This document shows positions 16,417-27,236 of a stretch of DNA of 47,516 bases, in pieces. The DNA is from an uncultured Porphyromonadaceae bacterium (GTDB taxonomy: Bacteria > Bacteroidota > Bacteroidia > Bacteroidales > Muribaculaceae), in the NCBI GenBank assembly GCA_902491515.1, contig CABUIC010000020.1, forward strand, positions 1-47,516, given 5' to 3'. The translations under genes and the position numbers were made by a program. The number at the start of each line of letters is the position of its first letter. The first letter of the stretch is position 1. The notes under the pieces were generated by a model, which had not been told where the DNA came from, did not search any database, and saw only the letters and a list, made by a program, of their open reading frames with translations.

Positions 16417-18204
16417 TTACTTGGAAAGCTTCTCCTTGAGGGCGGCGAGGGATGCGAGGTCGCCGAGAGTCGTCTTCTCGAGAGGAGTCGTCTGTTCGGC
16501 GGGAGCAGCCTCCTCGGCCTTCTTGGCTGGACGCTTGGCGGCCTTACGCTCGGTAGCAGGCTTCTCGGCACGTGCGGGATCCTCGAAAGTACGGCTGTGG
16601 CTTACGATGATGCGCTTGTTGTCCTTGTTGAACTCGATGACCTTGAAGGGAAGCTTCTCGTCTACCTTGGCGGTCGTGCCGTCTTCCTTAACGAGGTGCT
16701 TCGGAGTAGCGAAGCCTTCAACACCGTAGGGAAGAGCCACTACAGCGCCCTTCTCGAGCATCTCGATGATGGTGCCTTCGTGTACGGAATCCTTCGTAAA
16801 GATGGTCTCGAAAGTATCCCAGGGGTTCTCCTCGAGCTGCTTGTGACCGAGAGAGAGACGACGGTTGTCCTTGTCGATGTTGAGAACCTCAACTTCGATG
16901 TCGGCACCAATCTGCGTGAACTCGCTGGGGTGCTTGATTTTCTTCGTCCAGGAAAGGTCGGAGATGTGGATGAGGCCGTCTACGCCCTCCTCGATCTCTA
17001 CGAACACACCGAAGTTCGTGAAGTTGCGCACCTTGGCCGTGTGGCGGCTGCCGATGGCATACTTCGTATCGATGTCTTCCCAGGGATCCTTCTTGAGCTG
17101 CTTGATGCCGAGGCTCATCTTGCGGTCGTTGCGGTCGAGGGTAAGAATCTGGGCCTCAATCTCGTCGCCTACCTTCAGGAAGTCCTGTGCGGAACGGAGG
17201 TGCTGGCTCCAGGACATTTCCGATACGTGGATAAGACCTTCCACGCCGGGAGCTACCTCGAGGAATGCGCCGTAGTCGGCCATGACAACAACCTTGCCCT
17301 TCACGCGGTCGCCGACCTTGAGATCGGGATCCAGTGCTTCCCAGGGATGGGGGAAGAGCTGCTTGAGACCGAGGGCGATACGCTTTTTCTCGTTGTCGAA
17401 ATCGAGGATTACAACGTTGAGCTTCTGCTCGAGCTGTACAACTTCCGAGGGATGGTTTACGCGGCCCCAGGAGAGGTCCGTGATGTGGATGAGACCGTCC
17501 ACACCGCCGAGGTCGATGAACACACCGTAGGAAGTGATGTTCTTCACGGTGCCTTCGAGCACCTGACCCTTCTCGAGGTGCGAGATGATCTCGCGCTTCT
17601 GGGCTTCGAGCTCGGCCTCGATGAGAGCCTTGTGCGAAACCACTACGTTCTTGAATTCTTCGTTGATTTTCACAACCTTGAATTCCATGGTCTTGCCGAC
17701 GAATACGTCATAGTCGCGGATGGGCTTGACGTCAATCTGAGAGCCGGGGAGGAATGCCTCGATGCCGAATACGTCAACGATCATACCACCCTTGGTGCGG
17801 CACTTGATGAAGCCCTGGATGATGTCGTTGTTCTCGAGAGCCGCGTTGATGCGGTCCCACGAGCGGGCGGCGCGAGCCTTCTTGTGGCTGAGAATCAGCT
17901 GGCCCTTGCGGTCTTCCTGATTTTCGATGAAGACTTCCACCTTGTCGCCGACCTTGATGTCGGGATTGTAGCGGAATTCGCTCATCGGGATGATGCCGTC
18001 CGACTTGTAGTCGATGTTAACGACGGCCTCACGCTTGTTCAGGGCGATGATGGTTCCTTCAATAACTTCCTTGTCCTTTACGGAGTTCAGGGAGTCTTCA
18101 TAAGCCTTGGTGACCTGTTCGCGGCTCTGGTCGCTGACGGTTTCACCGTTTTCATAGGCAGCCCAATCGAAATCTTCGATCGGAGAATTTTTCAATTCTG
18201 TCAT
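16417..18204 (-). CDS. rpsA: 30S ribosomal protein S1
   Basis: S1 brings mRNA to the ribosome. The 595-residue product has at least five S1/OB repeats, seen as KREAVVNIDYKSDGIIPMSE, TSYGVFIDLGGVDGLIHITD, ADYGAFLEVAPGVEGLIHVS and TNFGVFVEIEEGVDGLIHIS, each followed by an RNA-binding basic strand. It ends in a Lys/Ala/Glu-rich tail (about residues 545-595). The length fits the six-repeat Bacteroidales S1. It is monocistronic, with its own promoter and terminator. Bacteroidota mRNAs lack strong Shine-Dalgarno sequences, so S1 is expected to matter here. Confidence 0.96.
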   Translation of the reverse strand: MTELKNSPIEDFDWAAYENGETVSDQSREQVTKAYEDSLNSVKDKEVIEGTIIALNKREAVVNIDYKSDGIIPMSEFRYNPDIKVGDKVEVFIENQEDRKGQLILSHKKARAARSWDRINAALENNDIIQGFIKCRTKGGMIVDVFGIEAFLPGSQIDVKPIRDYDVFVGKTMEFKVVKINEEFKNVVVSHKALIEAELEAQKREIISHLEKGQVLEGTVKNITSYGVFIDLGGVDGLIHITDLSWGRVNHPSEVVQLEQKLNVVILDFDNEKKRIALGLKQLFPHPWEALDPDLKVGDRVKGKVVVMADYGAFLEVAPGVEGLIHVSEMSWSQHLRSAQDFLKVGDEIEAQILTLDRNDRKMSLGIKQLKKDPWEDIDTKYAIGSRHTAKVRNFTNFGVFVEIEEGVDGLIHISDLSWTKKIKHPSEFTQIGADIEVEVLNIDKDNRRLSLGHKQLEENPWDTFETIFTKDSVHEGTIIEMLEKGAVVALPYGVEGFATPKHLVKEDGTTAKVDEKLPFKVIEFNKDNKRIIVSHSRTFEDPARAEKPATERKAAKRPAKKAEEAAPAEQTTPLEKTTLGDLASLAALKEKLSK

Positions 18205-18277
18205 TTAAAATTAGTTAGAAAATATGGTTAATTACTTACTCCAATGCGCGCGCACTCAGGCCCGCACATTTGCGCCG

Positions 18278-18309
18278 CAAAGATACAACTTTTCCTCCAC
18301 CCCCGCAAC
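18278..18309 (-). promoter_or_regulatory. Promoter of rpsA
   Basis: Minus-strand GTTG (18306-18309), 20 bp, TATCTTTG (18278-18285). The -7 element is exact and the -33 has one mismatch (GTTG for TTTG). The predicted leader is about 68 nt. Confidence 0.7.
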
Positions 18310-18466
18310 TATTTGAGTATTTTTAATTAACTCCCGCAAAATTATGTGCCCTATATGCCTTAAAAGCTCCATTGGGCCGCCCCCCCCTACCCGTGTCCGG
18401 ATGGAGGTTCTGTGTCGCCTCAAAGCATCTCCCCGTGTCCGGAGAGCAGTTGTGTGGTGCGGCCGC

Positions 18467-19396
18467 TCAGGAGAACCTCCGACAGGTACCGTCCTGAGGG
18501 TAGCCGAGCTCGCACTCTCTCGAATGCCACTGGTAGTATTTGCAGTCGCGGCACTCAGCCCGGCGCTCGCCTTTCTTCCCTCCGTTGCCCGACGAAGAGC
18601 CGCCCGAGGCAAGGAAGAAGAAGAAAATAAACAGCGCGAACAGAGCCAGAGCGCCTATGCCGCGGAGACTCAGGAACAGAGCCTCGACAAATGCCTCGCG
18701 GAAGCTCCCGTAATGAACAGTCCTCGCTATAATCAGGATAGCCTCGTATATTCCGGCCGCCCAAAGCGCCGCCGGCAGGCTCCCGCTCAGGTTCCCGACT
18801 ATTCCGAACACCAGGAAAAAGACGAGAGGCCGGAAGTAGGTAATCGTCTTGCAGTGTGTAACGTATCCGCCCGAAAGATTGTCGAAAAAGCGCTCGCAGG
18901 AGCCGTGGCCGAACAGCACCCAGAAGCCCACGGCCACGCCTGCCATCATATACAGCGCAATCAGCGACGCCAGCCATTTCGGCATGTCCTTTTTATCGAA
19001 ATTGAACCCGTCTCCCGCGCTCCGCGTCCGCGGACGCGAGGCCACCTCCGCCCCGGCAGCCTCCGGAGCATCCCCGGCCACAGCCTCGGAGGCCTTAGCC
19101 GTCGAGGGCGCCTCGGGCGCCGTCTGCGGGGCATCTTCCGTGATTTCCTTGCAGCAGTAGGACGCGATGTAGGCCTTCCGCCCCTGATACTCAAAAATCA
19201 GAAGCGTACCGTCCGTACCTATGGCCTCGAACTCGTCGCCACGGTGCAGCTGGCCAAGGCGGTTAAAACGGTCGGGATCCGAGAAAAAAGTCAGCGTCTC
19301 GTCCGACACCCGGTAACGCGGACCCGCGGTCAGCGCGGCAACTCCCGCCAGAACCATAAACAACGCGCACAGAAGGCGCAGAACACCGTGTTTCAT
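18467..19396 (-). CDS. Membrane protein with SH3-like domain and Cys4 tail, unknown function
   Basis: The 309-residue product has a signal peptide (about residues 1-24), a short SH3-like beta region (RYRVSDETLTFFSD to IASYCC, about 27-85), a Pro/Ala/Glu linker, and about four hydrophobic segments between residues 138 and 265 in a layout like TM2/RDD-type small membrane domains. The last 30 residues contain C-x2-C-x9-C-x9-C (from AECRDC), which could bind zinc or an iron-sulfur cluster. It starts 13 bp after the recQ stop and has no promoter of its own in view, so it is probably co-transcribed with recQ. I do not recognise the family. Confidence 0.75.
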   Translation of the reverse strand: MKHGVLRLLCALFMVLAGVAALTAGPRYRVSDETLTFFSDPDRFNRLGQLHRGDEFEAIGTDGTLLIFEYQGRKAYIASYCCKEITEDAPQTAPEAPSTAKASEAVAGDAPEAAGAEVASRPRTRSAGDGFNFDKKDMPKWLASLIALYMMAGVAVGFWVLFGHGSCERFFDNLSGGYVTHCKTITYFRPLVFFLVFGIVGNLSGSLPAALWAAGIYEAILIIARTVHYGSFREAFVEALFLSLRGIGALALFALFIFFFFLASGGSSSGNGGKKGERRAECRDCKYYQWHSRECELGYPQDGTCRRFS

Positions 19397-19409
19397 ATCT
19401 TTTAAGGCT

Positions 19410-21251
<1,842 letters not shown>

Positions 21252-21256
21252 AAAGA

Positions 21257-21264
21257 CAAAGATA
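21257..21264 (-). promoter_or_regulatory. Probable -7 element of recQ
   Basis: Minus-strand TATCTTTG matches TAnnTTTG. The nearest TTTG upstream (21288-21291) is 23 bp away, longer than the usual 19-21, so the -33 is uncertain. It overlaps the region used by polA. Confidence 0.5.
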
Positions 21265-21278
21265 CTACAATTTTTTTA

Positions 21279-21286
21279 TACCTTTG
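21279..21286 (+). promoter_or_regulatory. Probable -7 element of polA
   Basis: TACCTTTG matches TAnnTTTG, 26 bp before the GTG start. No TTTG lies at the right distance upstream, so the -33 is weak or absent. Confidence 0.5.
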
Positions 21287-21311
21287 CCAAATAATAAAAT
21301 TATCGACAACC

Positions 21312-24167
21312 GTGGCTAAATTTTTCCTACTCGACGGCTATGCGCTAATCTACCGCGCCTACTACGCCCTCATCCGCGCACCCCGCGTGACTTCCTCCGG
21401 CCTGAACACCTCGGCTATCTTCGGCTTCTGCAACACCCTCGACGAGGTCCTCCGAAAGGAGAACCCCGAATATATCGGCGTGTGCTTCGACCCCGCCGGA
21501 GGCCACACATTCCGCCACGAGAGCTATCCCGAGTACAAGGCCGGGCGCGACAAGCAGCCCGAGGACATAACCAACGCAATCCCCTACATCAAGCGCATAC
21601 TCGACGCCTACCGCATTCCCTGGGTGGAAATCGACCGCTACGAGGCCGACGACGTAATCGGCACCCTCTCCCGCATCGCCGAGGAAACGACGGACTTCAC
21701 AACCTACATGATGACCCCCGACAAGGACTACGGCCAGCTCGTCACCGACCGCGTCTACATGTTCCGCCCCTCCCTCCGCGGCCAGGGCTTTGAAATCCGC
21801 ACCCCCAAGGAGGTATGCGAGCGCTACGGAATCTCCTCGCCCCGACAGGTCATCGACCTTCTGGCGCTCGAGGGCGACGCCTCCGACAATGTCCCCGGCT
21901 GCCCCGGCGTCGGAGAGAAGACGGCCTCGAAACTCATCGCCGAATTCGGCTCCGTCGAGAACCTCCTTGCCCACACCGCCGAGCTCAAAGGCGCCCTCCA
22001 GCGCAAAATCGTTGACAACGAGGCCTCCATCCGCATGTCAAAGGAGCTCGTCACCATCAACACCCGCGTCCCCCTCGAAATCGGCCCGCTCGACTTCGCG
22101 CGCCACGAACCGGACCTCGAGGCCCTTGCCGAAATTTTCAAGGAACTGGAGTTCCGCACCATGGCCGCCAAACTCGGAATCACCCCCGCCCCGGCCCAAA
22201 ATAATGCCGGTATCAGGAAGTCCCAGCTGCCCGAGAAGTCCGAGTTGTCTGAGCTGTCCGAGCCGTCCGAGAGGTCCGAGTTGTCCGAGTCCCTCGGCGG
22301 CCTCTTCGACCTCGTCAAGGACGAGCCCGCGTCAGCCGACTTCTCCATCGACTCCGCCGAGCTTACCACCGCCCCGGCGACCGTCGAGGCCTTTGTCCGG
22401 CGGGTGCTCGAGCTTCCCCTGAGCATCGGCATGACCCTCGACGCCCCCGGCGACGAGGCTTTCACCGACACGCTCCGCGGCCTCGCCCTCTGCCGTCCCA
22501 AAGGCACGGGCACGAAAGGAGAGCCCCTTTTCGAGTCCTTGTACATCAACCTCCGCGGGCAGGACGCCGACAGCCGCCATGCACTTCTCGAGCCTCTGAA
22601 GAGCCTTCTCGACTGCGGGAAACTCACCGTCGTATCGCCCGACGTCAAGCGCGACATGATTCTCCTCCGCCGCGAGGGCGTCGACTGGGGCCACGCCCCC
22701 TGGTTCGACACCGCCGTGGCCCACTACCTCGTCGAGCCCGAGATGAAGCACGACATCCCCACCCTCGCCATAAAATACCTCGGCTACGCCACAGCCGACA
22801 GCGGCCTCACCGCTTCCGAGCGGCTGAAGCACCTCGCCTCCGCCGCGCCCGAAGAGGCCGCGGCTCTCTGTTCCGAGGGCGCCGAGGTAGCCCTGCGCCT
22901 CGAGCCGGTGCTTCGCGCCGAGGTGGCCATGAAGGACCAGACCCGACTCCTCCGCGAGGTGGAGCTGCCCTTCGTCCGCGTCCTCGCCGAAATGGAATGG
23001 ACCGGAGTACGCATCGACGCCGGCGAGCTCAACGCCATGGCCGGAGGGCTGTCCGCGCGGATCGCCGACCTCGAGGCCGAGGCTTTCCGAATGGCCGGAC
23101 ATTCCTTCAACGTCGGCTCGCCCACGCAAGTGGGCCAGGTGCTCTTCGGCGAAATGGGCATTGACCCAAAAGCCAAGAAAACAAAAGGCGGCGCATGGAG
23201 CACCACTGAGGAAGTGCTCGAGAAATACAGCTCCACGGTGCCCATCGTGCGCCTCATCCTTGACATCCGCGGGCTCCGCAAGCTGCTCTCCACCTACGTG
23301 GAGGCCCTGCCTAAGATGGTCAACCCCCGCACAGGCAAGATTCACACCACCTTCAAGCAGACCGTCACCGCAACAGGCCGCATCTCCTCCACAAACCCCA
23401 ACCTCCAGAACATCCCCATCCGCACGGCCGACGGCCGCGAGATCCGCCGGGCATTCATCCCCGACCCGGGCCATATCATGCTCTCGGCGGACTATTCCCA
23501 GATCGAGTTGCGCCTCATGGCCCACTTCAGCGGCGACGAGGACATGCTCCGCGCCTTCCACAGCGGCGAGGACATCCACCGCTCCACAGCCGCGAAAATC
23601 TACCACATACCCCTCGCGGAGGTCACCGACGACCAGCGCCGCAAGGCCAAGACTGCCAATTTCGGCATCATCTACGGCATATCGGCCTTCGGCCTCTCCG
23701 AGCGGCTCGGCATCCCCCGCACAGAAGCCAAGGCCCTGATTGAAGGCTACCTCAGCGGCTACCCGGGCGTAGAGAGCTACATCAAGGGAGCCGTCGAGCG
23801 CGCACGCGAGGATGGCTTCGTCTCAACAATCCTCGGGCGCAAACGCTATCTCCCCGACATCAATTCCCGCAACGCCGTGGTCCGCGGCTACGCCGAGCGC
23901 AACGCCGTCAACGCCCCGCTTCAGGGCTCCGCGGCCGACATCATAAAGATTGCCATGAACAACATCTACCGCCGCATCGGCGAGGAAGGTTTCCGCTCGC
24001 GGATGATTCTCCAGGTACACGACGAACTCGTGTTCGACGTCATCCCCGAGGAGCTCCCCGCCCTCCAGGCCATGGTCATCGAAGAAATGGAGAAGGCCTA
24101 CCCCGAGGCCCGCGTCCCCCTCGAAGTCGGCGCCGGCACCGGCGCCAACTGGCTCGAGGCACATTGA
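21312..24167 (+). CDS. polA: DNA polymerase I
   Basis: PolA fills gaps and removes RNA primers. The start is a GTG at 21312; the product has 951 residues. The 5'-3' exonuclease domain (about 1-290; KFFLLDGYALIYRAYYAL, YEADDVIGTL) and the polymerase domain (about 560-951; motif A DYSQIELRL, O-helix RRKAKTANFGIIYG, motif C QVHDELVFDV) are complete. The middle 3'-5' exonuclease domain seems degenerate: the DxE site of motif I reads as MTLDAP and the motif III Tyr/Asp region reads as CSEGAEV. Residues about 303-327 are a Ser-Glu-rich tract made by a 9-bp repeat (22218-22293), between the nuclease and the vestigial exonuclease domains. It is monocistronic as far as seen. Confidence 0.95.
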   Translation: MAKFFLLDGYALIYRAYYALIRAPRVTSSGLNTSAIFGFCNTLDEVLRKENPEYIGVCFDPAGGHTFRHESYPEYKAGRDKQPEDITNAIPYIKRILDAYRIPWVEIDRYEADDVIGTLSRIAEETTDFTTYMMTPDKDYGQLVTDRVYMFRPSLRGQGFEIRTPKEVCERYGISSPRQVIDLLALEGDASDNVPGCPGVGEKTASKLIAEFGSVENLLAHTAELKGALQRKIVDNEASIRMSKELVTINTRVPLEIGPLDFARHEPDLEALAEIFKELEFRTMAAKLGITPAPAQNNAGIRKSQLPEKSELSELSEPSERSELSESLGGLFDLVKDEPASADFSIDSAELTTAPATVEAFVRRVLELPLSIGMTLDAPGDEAFTDTLRGLALCRPKGTGTKGEPLFESLYINLRGQDADSRHALLEPLKSLLDCGKLTVVSPDVKRDMILLRREGVDWGHAPWFDTAVAHYLVEPEMKHDIPTLAIKYLGYATADSGLTASERLKHLASAAPEEAAALCSEGAEVALRLEPVLRAEVAMKDQTRLLREVELPFVRVLAEMEWTGVRIDAGELNAMAGGLSARIADLEAEAFRMAGHSFNVGSPTQVGQVLFGEMGIDPKAKKTKGGAWSTTEEVLEKYSSTVPIVRLILDIRGLRKLLSTYVEALPKMVNPRTGKIHTTFKQTVTATGRISSTNPNLQNIPIRTADGREIRRAFIPDPGHIMLSADYSQIELRLMAHFSGDEDMLRAFHSGEDIHRSTAAKIYHIPLAEVTDDQRRKAKTANFGIIYGISAFGLSERLGIPRTEAKALIEGYLSGYPGVESYIKGAVERAREDGFVSTILGRKRYLPDINSRNAVVRGYAERNAVNAPLQGSAADIIKIAMNNIYRRIGEEGFRSRMILQVHDELVFDVIPEELPALQAMVIEEMEKAYPEARVPLEVGAGTGANWLEAH
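22218..22293 (+). repeat. In-frame 9-bp TCCGAG repeat inside polA
   Basis: About seven 9-bp units (such as AGTCCGAGT, TGTCTGAGC, TGTCCGAGC, CGTCCGAGA, GGTCCGAGT) encode a Ser-Glu-x tract (KSELSELSEPSERSELSE) in the PolA linker. The unit and strand are the same as in the intergenic array at 16131-16240. Confidence 0.8.
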
Positions 24168-24175
24168 AAATGCTC

Positions 24176-24240
24176 GGAAAAGTTACCATCGGCACGGCGG
24201 ACGTGCCATGGCACGTCCGCTCCGTCTGAACATTCCAATG
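24176..24240 (-). repeat. Palindromic dispersed repeat, copy 3
   Basis: A perfect 24-bp palindrome (24197-24220) with core GGACGTGCCATGGCACGTCC lies between polA and the LRR gene. The preceding GGAAAAGTTACCATCGGC is shared with the copy at 27222-27267. Confidence 0.75.
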
Positions 24241-24252
24241 GCGCTGATATTG

Positions 24253-24288
24253 CAAAAAGCCGGGCCGCATACCAAATGCGACCCGGCT
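24253..24288 (-). terminator. Terminator of the LRR surface-protein gene
   Basis: On the minus strand AGCCGGGTCGCAT (24276-24288) pairs with ATGCGGCCCGGCT (24258-24270), 13 bp with one G-T pair and a 5-nt loop, followed by TTTTT (24253-24257). In the other direction it could also stop polA transcripts, though without a T-tract. Confidence 0.82.
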
Positions 24289-24318
24289 CTCATCATTATA
24301 TACTAGAGAGAAAAGTTT

Positions 24319-27075
24319 CTATTTCACAAGGACTTTCGCCGTAGCGGTGGAGCCTTCGAAGGCCACAACGTAGACGCCCGGGGCGAAGGGACGGAAGGCG
24401 GGGACGGCGTCGGCGGTGAAGCTCAGAAGCACGCGCCCGGCGATGTCGCTGACTGTCACGGCGGTGCCTTCGGGAGCGGTGATTTCAATGCCTCCGGCAA
24501 CTGCCGTGGCGCTCATTCCTGCGGACTCGGCGGAGGAGACGCCCGTGGTGATGTTCAGCGGGGCCTCGGTGGCTGCGAGGGTGTAGGAACGGCCGTCGGC
24601 ATCGCAGGCAAGGGCGCGGGAGGCGCGGATGGAGCCTTCGCCGGCACCCGAAAGGGTGAGGTCCACCACCGCGGCCTTGCGTCCGGCGGGAAGTTCGGCG
24701 AGGGAGGCCGAGTAGAGGATAAGACGCGTGGTCTGCGGGGCCACGGCGGCATAGTCGAGGGCGTGTTTGCCAAGCTCCGAGCCGAGGCTTACTGCCTCTA
24801 CTGTATATCCTTCAGGGAGCTCGATGTCGGTCTGCATGGCCGTGTAGTCGGAGGACGTCTCGATTTCGAGGCTGATATGGCGCTTGCCGTCGGCGCCGAG
24901 CTGAGCCTCGCCGAAGGAAAGCTCACGGAGCCCCGGCGCGCCGGCAACATTCTCCCCGCCCTCATCCGGAACCGGCTGAGCAAGCACAAGCTTGACAATA
25001 GAAGTCAGGTCGGCCACGTCGATGCTTCCGTCGCGGTTCACGTCGGCAAGCTTCTCGCTGAAATTCTCGACCTCGCGTTCAAGGATATGGTTAACCACGG
25101 CCACAACATCGGCAAGGTCAATCGCCTTGCTCCGGTCAGCATCCCCCCAGAGAGCAGGAGTGACGGTGACGGTTCTATATGCTATCGGCACATAGCCCTG
25201 CGGGTCCGAGACCTGTACCTGAAGTTGGAAAGTTCCGGGGCTGAGAGTTAGTAGAGCGGAATTATCAACAATCTTTGCCACAGTTTCCGCGCTTGAAATC
25301 CAGCGATAAGTAACGTCTTCATACTGAACGCTCAGAGGGTCAGGCAAGTCGACTACATCACCTTCTTCGATTTCTCCAAGGTCGGGCACATTAATATCGT
25401 ATCCCGTGATATACATTGTTTCGTCCGGGAGAGAATAAGAAGCACCTTCCATAGAGAACTTTATATTGTGGAAGAGAGCCTCCGAACGACCGATAGTTTC
25501 ATCGGACTTCAACACCATTCCGAAGTTGACATGTCGGTTTGCAAAAGGTTGAGCATTGGCAGTATACGCAAGTACACGATAGTCACCATTGGCAAGCGTA
25601 GTCCATTCAGATTTGCAGTTGGAGGTATTGTCGGAGATTTCAAGTTGCTCGGGGGTCACACCCTTAGGGAAAGTAATATCGAACTGGAGGCCGGAAGCGG
25701 GAGCACCGCAATTGCTGAGGCCAAGACTAATATTATAAGTCGAATTAGCGCCCAAGTCCACAGCCCAACCGTTAAGCAAAGTTTCAGGGAGCGGTTTGAC
25801 AATCTCGTCATTAGAATTGAAAGCCCAGTACAGATTAGAATAGGTATTCCCGGCGGCGTAGTATGTAAGATTGTCGTAAACTCCCGTTTCGTAATGGTCC
25901 GTCGTGTCGATTTCTACTTCTTTTCCGAGAAAAATAACTTTATTGTCAGAATAATTTGCATATTGAAACGCAGCAGCTGAAACTTTTGTTATAGTCTCCG
26001 GTATTACAATCGTTTTCAATGCCCGACAATCCCCGAAAGCATTGCTCCCTATCTCCACAACTGATGTAGGTATATTGACACTTACGAGATTTTCGCAACC
26101 ATAGAAAGCATCGCTGGGAATAACTTTTATTGAATTAGGCAAGCTGATGCTTTTGGACTTACTATTCTGGAACACCTGAACTTCGAGTGTTGTTACACCG
26201 TCAGGAACAATAATATTTTCCATCGTGCTTCCTTCAAAAGCACGTTCGCCAATTGTATTTAAAACGGACGGATAGCGGATAGTCTGCTTCGCACTTACAA
26301 CAGTTTTCAGTATAGCATAATCTTTAGAATAAAGGTTGCCGTCAAAATCAGAATAATTGGGATTATTACGTACCACGCTAAACCCTACAATACCGGAATA
26401 CGAGAAAGCTCCGGGATTAACCTCCGTAAGGTCTGCACCTATTTCCATCGTCTGGTTAAGGTTATGACAATTAGCGAAAGCATATCTTCCTATGGATTTT
26501 AGAGTAGACGGCAGATTAATCTGAGTCAAGGAGGAACAATGGGAAAAAGCCTGATATCCTATAGATTCCAAACCTTCATTAAGAACAATTGTTTTGATGC
26601 GAGTAGAATTTAAAAAAGCATTGTCCCTTATAATCTTTGTTGCTTCATGCGTTGTAAATTCTTCTTTATTTTTAGGACACAAATATAATTCAGAGAAATC
26701 CTTGGTATACAATACTCCGTCATATGTAGTAAAGGCAGGATTTTCCGGATCACACTCAATCTCTCCAACTAAGAAATGATATGGTATTTCAACAATGCTT
26801 GAGGGAATATAGACACTTTTAAATCCATTAGATGGCATGATATTGATTACAAGACATGTAACCGAATAATCTACGTCATTTTGGGAGACAGATGAAGGTA
26901 ACACTATGTCTGTAGTTTCATCTGCGGATATATCGACAATCGCGACATTTGTCGTAGGATTTCCTTGGTCGTCGTTGAGGACCCGGTAGGTGAAGATGCC
27001 CTCGGTGAAGTCCTGGGCGGCGAGGCTTGGGGCCAGGAGGCCGAGGAGGATGAATAGGAAAAGGTATTTTTTCAT
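24319..27075 (-). CDS. BspA-type leucine-rich-repeat surface protein with dockerin-like and sorting domains
   Basis: The 918-residue product has a signal peptide (MKKYLFLFILLGLLAPSLAA). Residues about 60-400 are repeated LRR_5 units of BspA type (for example SIGYQAFSHCSSLTQINLPS). Residues about 425-560 look like a cohesin-type beta domain (GLQFDITFPKGV). About 640-700 hold two calcium-loop repeats of dockerin type (GDADRSKAIDLADV, DVNRDGSIDVADLT). A second cohesin-like region lies at about 720-830. The end is a type IX secretion C-terminal sorting domain (SDIAGRVLL, GVYVVAF, KVLVK). It is probably exported and bound at the cell surface. Base composition changes inside the gene: the LRR half is AT-richer than the C-terminal half, which suggests domain shuffling. 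Binding partner unknown. Confidence 0.85.
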   Translation of the reverse strand: MKKYLFLFILLGLLAPSLAAQDFTEGIFTYRVLNDDQGNPTTNVAIVDISADETTDIVLPSSVSQNDVDYSVTCLVINIMPSNGFKSVYIPSSIVEIPYHFLVGEIECDPENPAFTTYDGVLYTKDFSELYLCPKNKEEFTTHEATKIIRDNAFLNSTRIKTIVLNEGLESIGYQAFSHCSSLTQINLPSTLKSIGRYAFANCHNLNQTMEIGADLTEVNPGAFSYSGIVGFSVVRNNPNYSDFDGNLYSKDYAILKTVVSAKQTIRYPSVLNTIGERAFEGSTMENIIVPDGVTTLEVQVFQNSKSKSISLPNSIKVIPSDAFYGCENLVSVNIPTSVVEIGSNAFGDCRALKTIVIPETITKVSAAAFQYANYSDNKVIFLGKEVEIDTTDHYETGVYDNLTYYAAGNTYSNLYWAFNSNDEIVKPLPETLLNGWAVDLGANSTYNISLGLSNCGAPASGLQFDITFPKGVTPEQLEISDNTSNCKSEWTTLANGDYRVLAYTANAQPFANRHVNFGMVLKSDETIGRSEALFHNIKFSMEGASYSLPDETMYITGYDINVPDLGEIEEGDVVDLPDPLSVQYEDVTYRWISSAETVAKIVDNSALLTLSPGTFQLQVQVSDPQGYVPIAYRTVTVTPALWGDADRSKAIDLADVVAVVNHILEREVENFSEKLADVNRDGSIDVADLTSIVKLVLAQPVPDEGGENVAGAPGLRELSFGEAQLGADGKRHISLEIETSSDYTAMQTDIELPEGYTVEAVSLGSELGKHALDYAAVAPQTTRLILYSASLAELPAGRKAAVVDLTLSGAGEGSIRASRALACDADGRSYTLAATEAPLNITTGVSSAESAGMSATAVAGGIEITAPEGTAVTVSDIAGRVLLSFTADAVPAFRPFAPGVYVVAFEGSTATAKVLVK

Positions 27076-27105
27076 AGGGAAATAGTTTTAGAGTGTTAAT
27101 TTCCG

Positions 27106-27113
27106 CAAAATTA
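27106..27113 (-). promoter_or_regulatory. Possible -7 element of the LRR gene
   Basis: Minus-strand TAATTTTG, 30 bp before the ATG at 27075, matches TAnnTTTG. No matching -33 element is seen at 19-21 bp. Confidence 0.4.
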
Positions 27114-27236
27114 AATAGAAATAAATTTATCGCCCCCTCCCTGTGTTAATTCGTATTAAATTTAAAAATATTTAAAGGTCCGGAGCGCGGAACCGACTCG
27201 AGGCGCTTCGAAAACGGCTCCGAAAAAGTTACCATC

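Noticed and set aside
16108..18231. 707-codon plus-strand frame antisense to rpsA
   Set aside because: It mirrors rpsA and begins in the repeat region with no plausible start.
22332..23606. 424-codon minus-strand frame inside polA
   Set aside because: Antisense to polA; its openness follows from high GC.
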